Positions 28,571 through 37,518 of a stretch of 64,000 bases of DNA are shown piece after piece. Origin of the DNA: Actinophytocola xinjiangensis. GTDB lineage: Bacteria > Actinomycetota > Actinomycetes > Mycobacteriales > Pseudonocardiaceae. The number at the start of each line of letters is the position of its first letter. The first letter of the stretch is position 1. Both the position numbers and the translations under genes were made by a program. The notes under the pieces are model-generated. The model searched no databases. It was not told the DNA's origin and saw only the letters and a list, made by a program, of their open reading frames with translations. The stretch is taken from positions 62,001 through 126,000 of the forward strand of contig NZ_MSIF01000016.1 of NCBI RefSeq assembly GCF_001921215.1, given 5' to 3'.

Positions 28571-29290
28571 ATGGCCAGGGAGGAAAAGGTGACGGAGGTG
28601 ATCTGGTCGCGAATCGATGCGACCGGCAGGCGAGCCCAGCCCTTCCTTGACTACGGCCAGATCGTCGAGGCCGCGGTGGAGATCGCCGACGCCGACGGCA
28701 TCGACGCCCTGTCCATGCGCAAGGTCGCCACACGACTCGGCACCGGCACGATGACGCTCTACCGGTACGTCTCCACGAAGGACGAGCTCATCGACCTGAT
28801 GACCGACTCGGTCCTCGGCGAGGTCAACCCACCAGCAGAACCAACCTCGGACTGGCGCGGGGAGTTGGCCGACTACGCCCGCCGCACCCGCCGTATGGCC
28901 TTCCGGCATCCGTGGGCGATCTGGTGCCTCGGCCGCGCGAATCTCGGCCCCAACCTGTGCCAGCAGATCGAGCACATGATGACCTGTCTGGACGGGCTCG
29001 AGATCGACATCGACGAGATGCTGGACATGTCGTTCACCGTCAACGCGTTCACGATCGGATTCGTGCAGATCGAACTGTCCGAACAGGAAGCCCGACGACG
29101 CACCGGACTGTCCGAACAGGAATGGCGTGAACGAATGGCGCCGTACATCACAGGACTGCTGTCCACCGGTAAATACCCGTGGCTTGAGCGAATCGTCCAC
29201 GACGCCGAGGACTTCCCCGACCCGGACGAGACGTTCGAACGGCGGCTGGCCCACGTCCTCGACGGACTCACATCGGGTCTTCCCACATGA
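28571..29290 (+). CDS. TetR/AcrR-family transcriptional regulator
   Basis: A 239-residue repressor. ATG 28571 follows GAGGAGAGATAGAGA. Residues 28-75 form the TetR HTH: IVEAAVEIADADGIDALSMR, then KVATRLGTGTMTLYRYVSTK. The C-terminal ligand domain includes HPWAIWCLGRANLGPNL and resembles the TetR_C class found with drug exporters. It contains a short internal echo (LSEQEARRRTGLSEQEWRER). It is divergent from the DrrAB-like exporter and probably releases its operators when the exported compound accumulates. Confidence 0.92.
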   Translation: MAREEKVTEVIWSRIDATGRRAQPFLDYGQIVEAAVEIADADGIDALSMRKVATRLGTGTMTLYRYVSTKDELIDLMTDSVLGEVNPPAEPTSDWRGELADYARRTRRMAFRHPWAIWCLGRANLGPNLCQQIEHMMTCLDGLEIDIDEMLDMSFTVNAFTIGFVQIELSEQEARRRTGLSEQEWRERMAPYITGLLSTGKYPWLERIVHDAEDFPDPDETFERRLAHVLDGLTSGLPT

Positions 29291-29373
29291 CACTGAGCCT
29301 TTCCACCTGGTGTACCTCCCGCGAGCCGGTCACCGGTCCACGTCGTGGACGGCCAGGTCACGGAACGGTCAGT

Positions 29374-29400
29374 GGCCCCGGGGAGAACTCTCCCGGGGCC
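29374..29400. terminator. Strong hairpin terminator between convergent genes
   Basis: GGCCCCGGGGAGA, a two-base loop, then TCTCCCGGGGCC form a 12-bp GC-rich stem with one bulged G. It lies between the TetR stop (29290) and the convergent stop of the secreted protein (29414), so it can end transcription from both sides. It lacks a long U-tract, as is common in actinomycetes. Confidence 0.75.
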
Positions 29401-29413
29401 CGTCGAACAACCG

Positions 29414-29890
29414 TCAGCACATGGTTGTCGCCATCACGTCGGTGGGGCTGGCCCACGACGCGCAACCGTTGTACGAATGCCCGTACCAGTTGTGGCCGAA
29501 CTCGTGCGCGGCCAGCAACGCCGGGTCGTTGACCGCACCCGGGTACAGTTTGATCAATTGGCCCATGCCGTAGTTGCAGCCGACCACGATCAGGTTGCCG
29601 TGCACGTCCGTCGTCTCGACGCCCTCGGCGAAGAACCCGCAGTCCGTGATCGCCGAGTTCTGGCACCGCACCGGAGTGCCGCCGCCCTCACTGGCGCCGC
29701 CCCAGTAGTTGGCGCCCTGACGGATCACGCCTTCCCAACCGGCACAGGACGATTCGATCGTGTACGACCAGGCCGCCTCGAACTCGGTCTCGGCCGGCGC
29801 CTCCTGTGCGGACGCGAGCGGCACCGCGACGAAACCGAACGCGAGCGCGGCGAACAGCGCGGTCGCGACCCTCATGACAAATTTCGACAT
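29414..29890 (-). CDS. Small secreted HExxH putative metallopeptidase
   Basis: A 158-residue exported protein. ATG 29890 follows AAAAGGAATATGCG. Residues 1-28 are a Sec signal peptide (VATALFAALAFGF... ASA/QEA). The mature part has six Cys residues, suggesting three disulfides, and HEFGHNWYGHSY near the C-terminus: an HExxH zinc-binding core with extra His residues nearby. The spacing is not that of classic metzincins or snapalysins, so I do not name a family. It ends in ...VMATTMC. It could be a general extracellular protease, or could trim a secreted peptide product; the second idea is speculation from position. Confidence 0.75.
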   Translation of the reverse strand: MSKFVMRVATALFAALAFGFVAVPLASAQEAPAETEFEAAWSYTIESSCAGWEGVIRQGANYWGGASEGGGTPVRCQNSAITDCGFFAEGVETTDVHGNLIVVGCNYGMGQLIKLYPGAVNDPALLAAHEFGHNWYGHSYNGCASWASPTDVMATTMC

Positions 29891-30438
29891 CGCATATTCC
29901 TTTTCTTGGCAGGGTGAAGAAACTCAATGCGATGGAAAACGAGATTCGAGGATTCGACTACCCCGACAAGTACTCAAACCTACTTACCCCGTGAAATACC
30001 CCACAACCTACGAAAGTAGGGGTCGCGTCGTCCGGTAACTGGCAACGGCCGCCGTGAGTGATCCCGGGAGTTTCCTGACAGATCGACACCGAACGCCCAG
30101 GACCGGGCCACTGCCCTGCCACGCCCGACGCGCACCGTCGGAGCGCTCGCGCACCCGGGCCGCACGGCGGCGAGCCATCCGATGAGCGAGATGGCATTGA
30201 CCGCGCAGATTTGATCATTCATGGTGAACCCGTCGCGGGGCGTGTCGGTGACGGGCACGCGCGAAATGCTGTGCTGCTCGGCCAACCGCCCGACGCAAAC
30301 AACCGCCCGGATTCGCAATTGGGCGACGATGTCATCGCAGCAGTGGCGAACCGTAGTGGACGCGGCGTTGACGGCGTTGGCGCAGGGGAGATCCGGTGGC
30401 GGCACCGCGCCGCCCGCACCAGGGCGTGCGCGCGCCGG
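29891..30438. other. Intergenic region without a supported gene
   Basis: This 548-bp stretch separates two minus-strand genes and must contain the promoter of the secreted HExxH protein. The part nearest that gene (29930-30020) is AT-richer than its surroundings and contains the small inverted repeat CCTACGAAAGTAGG at 30007-30020, a possible operator. The short frames present have no ribosome binding site or protein-like composition. Confidence 0.5.
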
Positions 30439-31773
30439 TTAGCTGACCAGCCACACGCTCAGGGTCGCCCGCCCGCCGGCGACGCCGTCGACACCGACAC
30501 CGAGCCTGTCGTTCAACGTCAGCTCGCCCTTCGGTCCGCTGCTCCACGCCGCGTTCCCGCCGAACACCGTTATCGAGCCTCCGGTCGAGTTGAACGACGA
30601 GATCTGCCCGCCGATCGCGACGGTCACCGAACCGCCACCGACGCCGGACACCAGCACCTGGTACGGACCGCCGGGACCGTTGATCGTGAGCAGGTTGCCC
30701 GGCGTGACACGGACCTGGCACCGCCCGTCGCGGCAGGCGCCGAGATTCGCGCCGTCAGCCGGCTTGCCGGCGCGTGCGATGGCCCGGTCACGGGCCTGCC
30801 TGTGCTGGATGGCGCCGACGACCTCGTCGCGTCCCTTCCTGGCGTCCTGCGCCCCCGGCTGGTCGGCATACTCGGTGAGGTACTCGTCGTACATCGTCCG
30901 GGCCTGCCCCCACGACGTCATGTCGCCCAGGGCGGCTGTCGCGTTCGCGCAGGCCAGCAACCACTCGTCGGCCAGGTCCTCGGTCGCCGCGATCGGCTCG
31001 GCCATCTCCGGCCGGGTCCAGTCGCCGGCGTGCAGCCAGGTGAACTCGTCACGGTCCGCGCAGACACGGGCCGCCGCCTCAGGATCGGCCGACCCGTACT
31101 CGTCCTCGACCGGGCGGGCGTACCCCGACTCTCCGAAGCGCTCGACATAGGCCTCCACCAGTTCACGCACCGCGGCCGACATCCCCGGGTAGGCGGCGAG
31201 CGTCTCGTTCAGCCGCTTCATCGCGCTCTTCGGATCACGCCCGACATCTCCGTCGGTGTCTCCCGCGGTGTCTCCGTCGGTGCCACCGTCGGAGTCCAGT
31301 CCGAGGAGCAGTTGGGAGAGCTCGACCCCGGCGTTCGGCCAGCGGGCACCCGGGTGGTCGACGTACTCGGCGAGCAGCCGGGGGTCGTAGCGCCCCTGCT
31401 CACCCGTCGCCTTGTCGAGCAGTCGACACGCCTGACGACCCGGCTCCGCCGAGCGAACGATGTCGCCGGCGGCAAGACGGTGGAACGATCCGAATCCGTC
31501 GAGCGTCGCGACCGATTCGGCACAGTCGCCCCGCCGGTGCGCGGCCTCGGCATCGTCGACGATTCCCGACGCCTGCAGTCGCACCGTGACCACGACAACA
31601 CCGACGGCGACCAGCAGGACCGCCACGGCCGCGAGGACGACGTTCCTGCGGCGCCGGAACAGCGTCCGCACCCCCCGTCGCGGCCTGGCCCCAGCCGGTC
31701 CGCCGTCCGGCATCGGATTGGGCGCCGGCCACGCGGCTGCCGGCCCGGTCGGGAGATCCTGCGGGTCTGTCAT
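30439..31773 (-). CDS. Membrane-anchored protein of unknown function with helical repeat domain
   Basis: A 444-residue protein. A Pro/Arg-rich cytoplasmic segment (1-44) leads to one transmembrane helix (VVLAAVAVLLVAVGVVVVTV, about 46-66), so the rest is outside the cell. Residues 75-340 are helix-rich and TPR-like (AEAAHRRGDCAESVATLDGF), with an acidic Thr/Gly/Asp linker near 160-172. The last 100 residues are Gly/Ser/Val-rich and beta-like, after a CRDGRCQVRV Cys pair. It starts 82 bp after the amidase gene on the same strand and may be the last gene of that operon. I recognise no defined family. Confidence 0.7.
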   Translation of the reverse strand: MTDPQDLPTGPAAAWPAPNPMPDGGPAGARPRRGVRTLFRRRRNVVLAAVAVLLVAVGVVVVTVRLQASGIVDDAEAAHRRGDCAESVATLDGFGSFHRLAAGDIVRSAEPGRQACRLLDKATGEQGRYDPRLLAEYVDHPGARWPNAGVELSQLLLGLDSDGGTDGDTAGDTDGDVGRDPKSAMKRLNETLAAYPGMSAAVRELVEAYVERFGESGYARPVEDEYGSADPEAAARVCADRDEFTWLHAGDWTRPEMAEPIAATEDLADEWLLACANATAALGDMTSWGQARTMYDEYLTEYADQPGAQDARKGRDEVVGAIQHRQARDRAIARAGKPADGANLGACRDGRCQVRVTPGNLLTINGPGGPYQVLVSGVGGGSVTVAIGGQISSFNSTGGSITVFGGNAAWSSGPKGELTLNDRLGVGVDGVAGGRATLSVWLVS

Positions 31774-31855
31774 CCGGCAAGTCGACCACCACCTGACCGG
31801 GACCCCTCCCCGACCGGCGCGGCAGCCACGGACCCACCCGGTCGGTCAGCGACGG

Positions 31856-33109
31856 CTACGGCTGGTTCCCGAGGTCGCACGCCAACCGGATGAGGTCGGC
31901 GTCCGTGCCGGGGCGGCCCACCAGTTGCACGGCGATCGGGGCGCCGTGTTCGGCACCGGTCGCGGCCGGGACGGTGATCGCGGGCAGGCCGGCGAAGCTG
32001 GCCACCGGCGTGTAGCCGATCCTGGACTCGTAGTCCGGCTCGCCCGGGCCGGGGATCGTCGTACCGGAGCGGACGAACGAGCCGATCGGGCGGGGGACGT
32101 CGGGATCCATGGGCAACAGCCAGAAGTCGGCGTTGTGCGCGTCGAACAACGCGGGTACGGCGGCGCGCTGGGCGACCAGCCGCGCGCTGATCTCCGCGTG
32201 CCGCTCCGCGCTGACCTCGGCGCCCGAGCGCAACGCCGCCCAGGTCGACTCGAGCAGGTCGTCGTTCACCCAGTCGCCCCACACCTGGTGACCGCGCCAG
32301 GCGTCGGCCGAGCACAGCTCCCAGGCGATCGCCCGGCAGTCCCACAGTTCCCCGAGTCGCGCGCGGCCGACCTCGTGCCCCGCGTCCTTCAGCGCCGAGG
32401 CCACCGCCTCCACCACCGCCAGGATCTCGTCGGCACAGCCACCGTCGAAGACCTCCTCCACGACCGCGATCCGGCGGCGGCCCGGCCTGGGTACCTGCCC
32501 GAGGCCCAGGTACTCCCAGGCGAAGGCGAGGTCGTCGGCGGTCCTCGCCACCCAGCCCGCGGCGTCCATCTGCGGGGACAGCGGAAAGACACCCTCGAGG
32601 GCGGCCGGGTCGTGGGTGGTGCGCAGACCCACCACCCCGCAGTGCGCGGCGGGCCAACGCACCGAGCCGAGGACGTCGGTGCCCAACGACACGTCGCAGA
32701 TGTTCGCCGCGACCGACACCCCGGAGCCGGTGGACGAGCCGGCCGGGTCGATGTGCGGGAAGTTCGGGTTCACACAACCGGAGCCGACACCGATGTTCAG
32801 CTCGGTCGTGACCACCTTCGCGGTGACCTCGACGCCAACGCCCCGCAGCGGCGCTGCCGAGCGGGTCGGGTGGTGCCGGTACCGGCGCAGGCCCAGCCTG
32901 GTCGGGAAACCCGCCACGTCCACGGTGTCCTTGACGCCCAGCCGAACCGGGCCGGTCGCGGGACGCAGGTCCGCGCACGCGCGGTAACGAGCGTCGGCGG
33001 CGAAGCCCCAGTCGTTCGCGGCCGCGAGCCAGTCGGCCAGGTCCAGCTCACCACGCTCGATCAGCCGGACGCGTTCGGCCAGCGGCAGATCCAGCAACTC
33101 GTCGGACAT
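31856..33109 (-). CDS. Amidase signature family hydrolase
   Basis: A 417-residue amidase. The Ser-cisSer-Lys triad is visible: Lys60 in GVKDTVDVAG, Ser125/Ser126 in PAGSSTGSGV and nucleophile Ser149 in GTDVLGSVRWPAA, with spacing matching the family. ATG 33109 follows CGGAGGTAGGGCAC, a ribosome binding site that overlaps the previous gene's stop; the long frame further upstream is read-through. It is the last tightly packed gene of the minus-strand operon. It could release ammonia or hydrolyse an amide cap or protecting residue on the product, as in pathways that use a removable aminoacyl group, but the substrate is unknown. Confidence 0.92.
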   Translation of the reverse strand: MSDELLDLPLAERVRLIERGELDLADWLAAANDWGFAADARYRACADLRPATGPVRLGVKDTVDVAGFPTRLGLRRYRHHPTRSAAPLRGVGVEVTAKVVTTELNIGVGSGCVNPNFPHIDPAGSSTGSGVSVAANICDVSLGTDVLGSVRWPAAHCGVVGLRTTHDPAALEGVFPLSPQMDAAGWVARTADDLAFAWEYLGLGQVPRPGRRRIAVVEEVFDGGCADEILAVVEAVASALKDAGHEVGRARLGELWDCRAIAWELCSADAWRGHQVWGDWVNDDLLESTWAALRSGAEVSAERHAEISARLVAQRAAVPALFDAHNADFWLLPMDPDVPRPIGSFVRSGTTIPGPGEPDYESRIGYTPVASFAGLPAITVPAATGAEHGAPIAVQLVGRPGTDADLIRLACDLGNQP

Positions 33110-33114
33110 GTGCC

Positions 33115-33861
33115 CTACCTCCGTTGTGCCCTGAAGTCGCGGAGCGTCTCCGCGGTGGTCGGCGGTGTGCCGGTGCCGGACCAGCGGGCCGCCTCCCAGA
33201 CGAACGGGTTGGTGGTGCTCTCGGTGGCCAGGTCGCTGTCCTGCTCGTGCGCGGTGTACAGGACGGTCTCGCGTGGTTTGTCCAGCAGCGACCGCAGCGA
33301 GCGCAGGCAGTCGCCGCGGTCGCCGGTCGGCTGGTCCGTGCGGCCGATGGTGCCCGCGTAGAGCGTGTCGCCGACAAGGCAGTAGCCGGGCACGCGGAGG
33401 TCGCCCGGCAGGTTGAACATGACCGAGCCTTTGGTGTGTCCCGGGGTGTGGTCGACCCGCACGAGCACCCCGCCCAGCTCCAGCACGTCGCCGTGCGCCA
33501 ACGTGTCGACATCGGACGGTTCGCGCCACGTCCAGTCCCGGCCCAGGAACTCCTCGAACTTGGGGGCGACCTCCTCCCCGAGTCCGCCGAGCGGGTCGGA
33601 CAGCATCCAGTGGTCGTCGGGATGCAGGTACAGGGGAATCCCGTACCGCTCGGACACCTCGGTCACCGATCCGGTGTGGTCGAGGTGTCCGTGGGTGAGC
33701 AGCACCGCCCTGGGCCGCAGCCCGTACGCGGCCAGCGCGTCCGGCAGCTTGGCGGCCACCCCGAGACCGGGGTCCACCAGCACACAGTCACTGTCGCGTT
33801 CCTCGGCCACGAGGTAGCACTTGGTGCCGAACGCGTCGGCCTCCAGGGTCCTGACGAGCAT
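33115..33861 (-). CDS. MBL-fold metallo-hydrolase (glyoxalase II-like)
   Basis: A 248-residue metallo-beta-lactamase-fold protein with the metal motif THGHLDH (His57, His59, Asp61, His62), then HTPGHTKGSV and GDTLYAG for the later ligands. This pattern is that of glyoxalase II-like hydrolases, which often cleave thioesters. ATG 33861 shares one base with the preceding ATP-grasp stop (TGATG), and the amidase starts 5 bp downstream. In a pathway with a free acyl carrier protein it might act as an editing or releasing thioesterase; that is inference from context. Confidence 0.9.
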   Translation of the reverse strand: MLVRTLEADAFGTKCYLVAEERDSDCVLVDPGLGVAAKLPDALAAYGLRPRAVLLTHGHLDHTGSVTEVSERYGIPLYLHPDDHWMLSDPLGGLGEEVAPKFEEFLGRDWTWREPSDVDTLAHGDVLELGGVLVRVDHTPGHTKGSVMFNLPGDLRVPGYCLVGDTLYAGTIGRTDQPTGDRGDCLRSLRSLLDKPRETVLYTAHEQDSDLATESTTNPFVWEAARWSGTGTPPTTAETLRDFRAQRR

Positions 33862-35216
33862 CAGACCGTCACCGCCCCGACCGGCTCGACCGACATCGTC
33901 ACCGCCGCGCGCACCCGGCGTTCCAGGTCGTCCAACTCGGTTTCGGTGTCGGCATCGATGAACACCGTCACCACCCGGTCGTCGGAGGAGGTCAGCTCGC
34001 CGAGCGGAGCGCCACGTTCCTTGAGCACCAGCACCATCCGCAGCGTGGGCGGGTCACCGGCACGGCCGGGCTCCGCGGCCGGCCACAGGTCGGTGTCGGC
34101 GAGCCAGACCGGTTCCACACCAGGCCAGTCCACCGTCACGTCGTGCAGCACGCCGGCCCCGTGGAGGTAGATCTGCCGGGCGTGGCGGCGGGGCGGCGGG
34201 TAGTCGACGTCCTCGCCGAGCGCGATCCGGACGATCTGCTCCTCGATGGGCCGGCCACAGGCGTATTCGTAGAGCAGCGTCAGGCCGTCGCCCGGCGTCC
34301 GCGACGCGATCTCCATCAGGTACGGCTCGCCATCGTCGGTCACCCGCCACTCCGAGTGCGCCACCCCGTCCGCGAAGTCCAGTGCCCGCAGCACCTCCGC
34401 GTCCACGGCCAGCAACAGCTCGACCACGTCCCGGCCCGCGGTCCTGACCGGGCCACACGGCACGCTGTGGACCAGCTCGACGAACGTGCGTCCGGTGGTG
34501 TCGGTCGTCTCCTTCCTGGTCACCGACGCGAACCGGACCTCACCGCCGCGCACCAGCGACTCGACGGAGTACTCGTGCCCGACCACCTTCTGCTCCACCA
34601 GGACGGTCTCGTGCGTGGGATAGGTCCGCAGCAGGGCGGCGACCTCCTCGGCGTCCGCACAGGCCAGGACACCCGAGCTGGCATGGCGGGTCGCCGGCTT
34701 GACGACCACCGGGTACTGCTGCGCGGTCAGGTCGACCGCGTGCCGCCGGCCGGGAGGCAGGACCACGGACCGTGGGCTGAACCGGGCGAGGTAGCCGCGC
34801 TGCAGGTACTTGCTGCGGCACACCCGACTGGCCCGCAGACCGGGAGCCGGGACGCCGAGCAGGTCGCAGACCAACCCGGTCGGCTCGACCAGCGTCTCCT
34901 CCATCGCGTAGACGCCGACGATCCGGTAACGGTCGCGCCAGTCCTGGACGACCGCCAGGACGTCGGGGGTGAACGAGCCCTCGCGGTCCAGGTCGCCGGC
35001 GGCGTAGGCCACCTCGGCGATCACCCGCAGCGGGTCGGGCAGGGCGCGCCGCATCGCCTCGACCTGTGCCCGCGACGACTCCGGGCACAGGACGAGCACG
35101 CGCAGGCCGCGCCGCGCGAGCGCGGTCAGGTACTTGTGGTTACGACACACCACCCGGAACGCGCCGGTGAGGACGAAGGCCGCGGTGCGGTGGTCGGGAG
35201 CCGGTGCGGGTGGCAC
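33861..35216 (-). CDS. ATP-grasp ligase (amino acid/peptide ligase type)
   Basis: A 451-residue ATP-grasp enzyme that likely joins a carboxylate to an amine with ATP. An N-terminal Rossmann-like part (AFVLTGAF... LVLCPESSRAQVEAM) leads to the ATP-grasp fold: YPVVVKPATRHASSG with the phosphate-binding loop, VLVEQKVVGHEYSVES, and the metal site GEPYLMEIASRTPGDG. The pattern is nearest to carbamoyl-phosphate-synthase-like L-amino acid ligases. A GTG at 35249 overlaps the MFS stop, but I prefer GTG 35216 because GGAAAGGAGGGG sits just before it. It is the first of three distinct ATP-grasp proteins in this operon. Confidence 0.88.
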   Translation of the reverse strand: MPPAPAPDHRTAAFVLTGAFRVVCRNHKYLTALARRGLRVLVLCPESSRAQVEAMRRALPDPLRVIAEVAYAAGDLDREGSFTPDVLAVVQDWRDRYRIVGVYAMEETLVEPTGLVCDLLGVPAPGLRASRVCRSKYLQRGYLARFSPRSVVLPPGRRHAVDLTAQQYPVVVKPATRHASSGVLACADAEEVAALLRTYPTHETVLVEQKVVGHEYSVESLVRGGEVRFASVTRKETTDTTGRTFVELVHSVPCGPVRTAGRDVVELLLAVDAEVLRALDFADGVAHSEWRVTDDGEPYLMEIASRTPGDGLTLLYEYACGRPIEEQIVRIALGEDVDYPPPRRHARQIYLHGAGVLHDVTVDWPGVEPVWLADTDLWPAAEPGRAGDPPTLRMVLVLKERGAPLGELTSSDDRVVTVFIDADTETELDDLERRVRAAVTMSVEPVGAVTV

Positions 35217-35245
35217 GCCCCCTCCTTTCCCTACGATGTGGACGG

Positions 35246-36508
35246 TCACGACGCCTCGGGCATGGTCTTGAGCTTCGCGATCGGCGAGAGCACGAGCCAC
35301 AGCGCGGACAGGCAGAACGCGATCGCGATGAGGAACAGCGTCGGCCGGATCCCGATCAGCGCGCCCAGCGCGCCGCCGAGCAGCGCGCCGAGCGGCTGGC
35401 TCCCCCAGGTGACCGTGCGCATCGCGGCGACGACCCGGCCCAGCTGCTCCCGGGGGATGAGCATCTGCTGGAGCGTGGCGACGTTGGTGTTGCCGATGGT
35501 CATGAACGTTCCGCCGACGAAGAACATCGACATCATGATCGCCATCGCCAGCCAGGACGGGCCCATGGCCAGGGGCAACAACAGCTGCACGGCCGACGCC
35601 ACCCCGTACCCGACGACGATGACCCGGCCTGGCCCGAGTCGCACGGCCAGTCGTTTGGCCACCATCGAGCCGATCAACGCGCCGATCGCGCCGACGCCGA
35701 GCACGAATCCCAGCGCGGAGGCGCTCAGCCCGAGGGTCTGGAGGACGAACAGCGGCAGCATGGTGTTGCGGGCCAGGAAGCACAGGTTGACCAGGCCGGA
35801 GCGGATGGTGAGGAACCGCAGGTTCCGGTCGTGCGCGATGAACCGCAGCGACTCGCCGATCTCGCGCAGGGCACGGCGTTCCCTCGGTTCCGGTGGTTGC
35901 TCCTGGCGCCTGATCCCGCGCAGGCACACCAGCGAGACCAGTGCGCTGACCGCGCTCGTCAGCAGCGCGACGGGCAGCGTGACCAGTTGCACCAGGAGTC
36001 CGGCCACCGCGGGTCCGCCGGAACCGGTGACGACGATCGTCGCCTGCAGCTTGCTGTTCCCGTCGAGGAGCTGGTCCCGGTCGACCAGCGACGGCAGGTA
36101 CGCCGTACCTGAGACGTCGAACAGGACGGCGCAGCACCCCAGTAGGAACGCGACGACGAACAGGTGCCACAACGCGACCGAGCCGAACAGCGCGATCAGC
36201 GGAATGACGGCCAGCACCACGACCCGGCCCAGCTCCGAGAGCACGAGCAGGCCGCGTTTGCGGCTGCGGTCGATCCACACGCCCGCCGCCAGGGTGAGCA
36301 GCAGGTAGGGGGTGAAGGCCAGCGCGTTCACCACCCCGAGCTCGACCGGGGTGGCGTCCACGAGCAAAATCGCGGCCAGCGGCAGCACGAGCTCGGCGAC
36401 CTGCACGCCCAGGCGCGAGAAGCTCTGGCTCACCCAGTACCGGAGGAAGTCGCCGTGTCGCCACAGGGAGGCCGGTGTCGCCGGGGTGTCCCGGATGTCG
36501 GTGCTCAT
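35246..36508 (-). CDS. MFS transporter, probable product exporter
   Basis: A 420-residue membrane protein of the major facilitator superfamily, MFS_3/enterobactin-exporter-like. Twelve hydrophobic segments can be traced. The loop DRSRKRGLLVLSELGR after helix 2 is the MFS motif A region, and a cytoplasmic loop (RRQEQPPEPRERRALREI) splits the two halves. ATG 36508 overlaps the preceding ATP-grasp stop (ATGA). Its place in the middle of the biosynthetic operon points to export of the final compound and self-protection. Confidence 0.92.
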   Translation of the reverse strand: MSTDIRDTPATPASLWRHGDFLRYWVSQSFSRLGVQVAELVLPLAAILLVDATPVELGVVNALAFTPYLLLTLAAGVWIDRSRKRGLLVLSELGRVVVLAVIPLIALFGSVALWHLFVVAFLLGCCAVLFDVSGTAYLPSLVDRDQLLDGNSKLQATIVVTGSGGPAVAGLLVQLVTLPVALLTSAVSALVSLVCLRGIRRQEQPPEPRERRALREIGESLRFIAHDRNLRFLTIRSGLVNLCFLARNTMLPLFVLQTLGLSASALGFVLGVGAIGALIGSMVAKRLAVRLGPGRVIVVGYGVASAVQLLLPLAMGPSWLAMAIMMSMFFVGGTFMTIGNTNVATLQQMLIPREQLGRVVAAMRTVTWGSQPLGALLGGALGALIGIRPTLFLIAIAFCLSALWLVLSPIAKLKTMPEAS

Positions 36509-37518
36509 CGCCCTCGCCCCGTGCCGCTCAGGTGGGCGTCGAGCCGGCGCGCGTAGGCGCGGAACCGGCCGCCGACGATCCGGTCCACCGCGTCCCGGTC
36601 GTCGAACAGGCCGGCCACCGCACCGTCGGTCTCCAGCTCGGAGAACCACAGTCCGCCGTCGGCGGTGCGGAGCAGGTCGACGCACACGTAGGGCAGGTCG
36701 AAGCGGCGGTGCACCAAGTCGACCAGCTCGTGGACCGAAGCGTCCACTTCGGATCGCGTGTCGGCGTGGCCGCCCCGGCTGATGTTGGCGACGTGCGAGC
36801 CCGGCGAGCCCACCCGGTCGTACACCGCGACGATCTCCCCTTCGACGGCGACGACCCGGGTGTCGGCGACGACCTCACCGACCGACGGCTGCACGAGCAT
36901 CGTCGCGCCACTGCCCGAGGCCAGGCCCAGCAGCGCGTCCAACGTGGGCCGGTCGGGGCAGCGCACGCCGCCAAGCCCGCGCCCCCAGGACGCCGGTTTG
37001 ACGAAGGCCGGGAACCACTCGTCCGGGATCATCTCCTGGTAGGACAACAGGTTCAGGTCCCGCCCGGTGATCACCCGCACCGACGGGATCACCGGCACCG
37101 GTGAGCCGTCCAGCGCCTCGGCGGTGGCGAACTTGTCGTTGCACAGCAGCGCGGTCGACAGCGGGATCGCCAACCAGAAACCCTGTGCCGCCAACGAGTG
37201 CACCAGCGTCAGGCTCGCGAGGAGGTCGGCTTCGTGCAACGGCTCCGACCGGACGTCGTAGACCACGATGTCCCGGTCGGGCCGCAGCCGCTCGCCCTGC
37301 CAGCAGGCCGCGCCGTCGCGGAGCACCACGTGCTCGGGGACGGCGACGGCGAAGTCCAGCCCGTTGGCGTTGGCGACCCGTTCGTAGACGGGCCAGAACT
37401 CGTCCCGCTCCCAGGTCGCCAGGGTCGCCGAGGAACGATCCGGGAACAGGTAGAGGATCCGCCGGCCGGTCGCCTGGAACGCCGCCGGGATTCGGTCAGC
37501 GACCGAGGAGTGCGCCAC
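36505..37518 (-). CDS. RimK-like ATP-grasp ligase
   Basis: A 337-residue protein with an N-terminal Rossmann-like domain (RILYLFPDRSSATLATW) and an ATP-grasp core: DKFATAEALDGSPVPVIPS, FPAFVKPASWGRGLGGV for the ATP lysine and loop, TMLVQPSVGEVVADTRVV, and DLLRTADGGLWFSELETDG near the metal site. The last motif has Glu residues, but the usual Asn of the 'EVN' triad is replaced in ELETDG, so metal binding may differ. GTG 37518 lies within the last 23 bases of the SDR gene. It probably forms an amide bond between building blocks or with the peptide. Confidence 0.8.
   Translation of the reverse strand: MAHSSVADRIPAAFQATGRRILYLFPDRSSATLATWERDEFWPVYERVANANGLDFAVAVPEHVVLRDGAACWQGERLRPDRDIVVYDVRSEPLHEADLLASLTLVHSLAAQGFWLAIPLSTALLCNDKFATAEALDGSPVPVIPSVRVITGRDLNLLSYQEMIPDEWFPAFVKPASWGRGLGGVRCPDRPTLDALLGLASGSGATMLVQPSVGEVVADTRVVAVEGEIVAVYDRVGSPGSHVANISRGGHADTRSEVDASVHELVDLVHRRFDLPYVCVDLLRTADGGLWFSELETDGAVAGLFDDRDAVDRIVGGRFRAYARRLDAHLSGTGRGR

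Noticed and set aside
30007-30020. CCTACGAAAGTAGG as a terminator or riboswitch element
   Set aside because: The stem is only five base pairs with a GAAA loop and no U-tract; kept only as a possible operator in the intergenic note.
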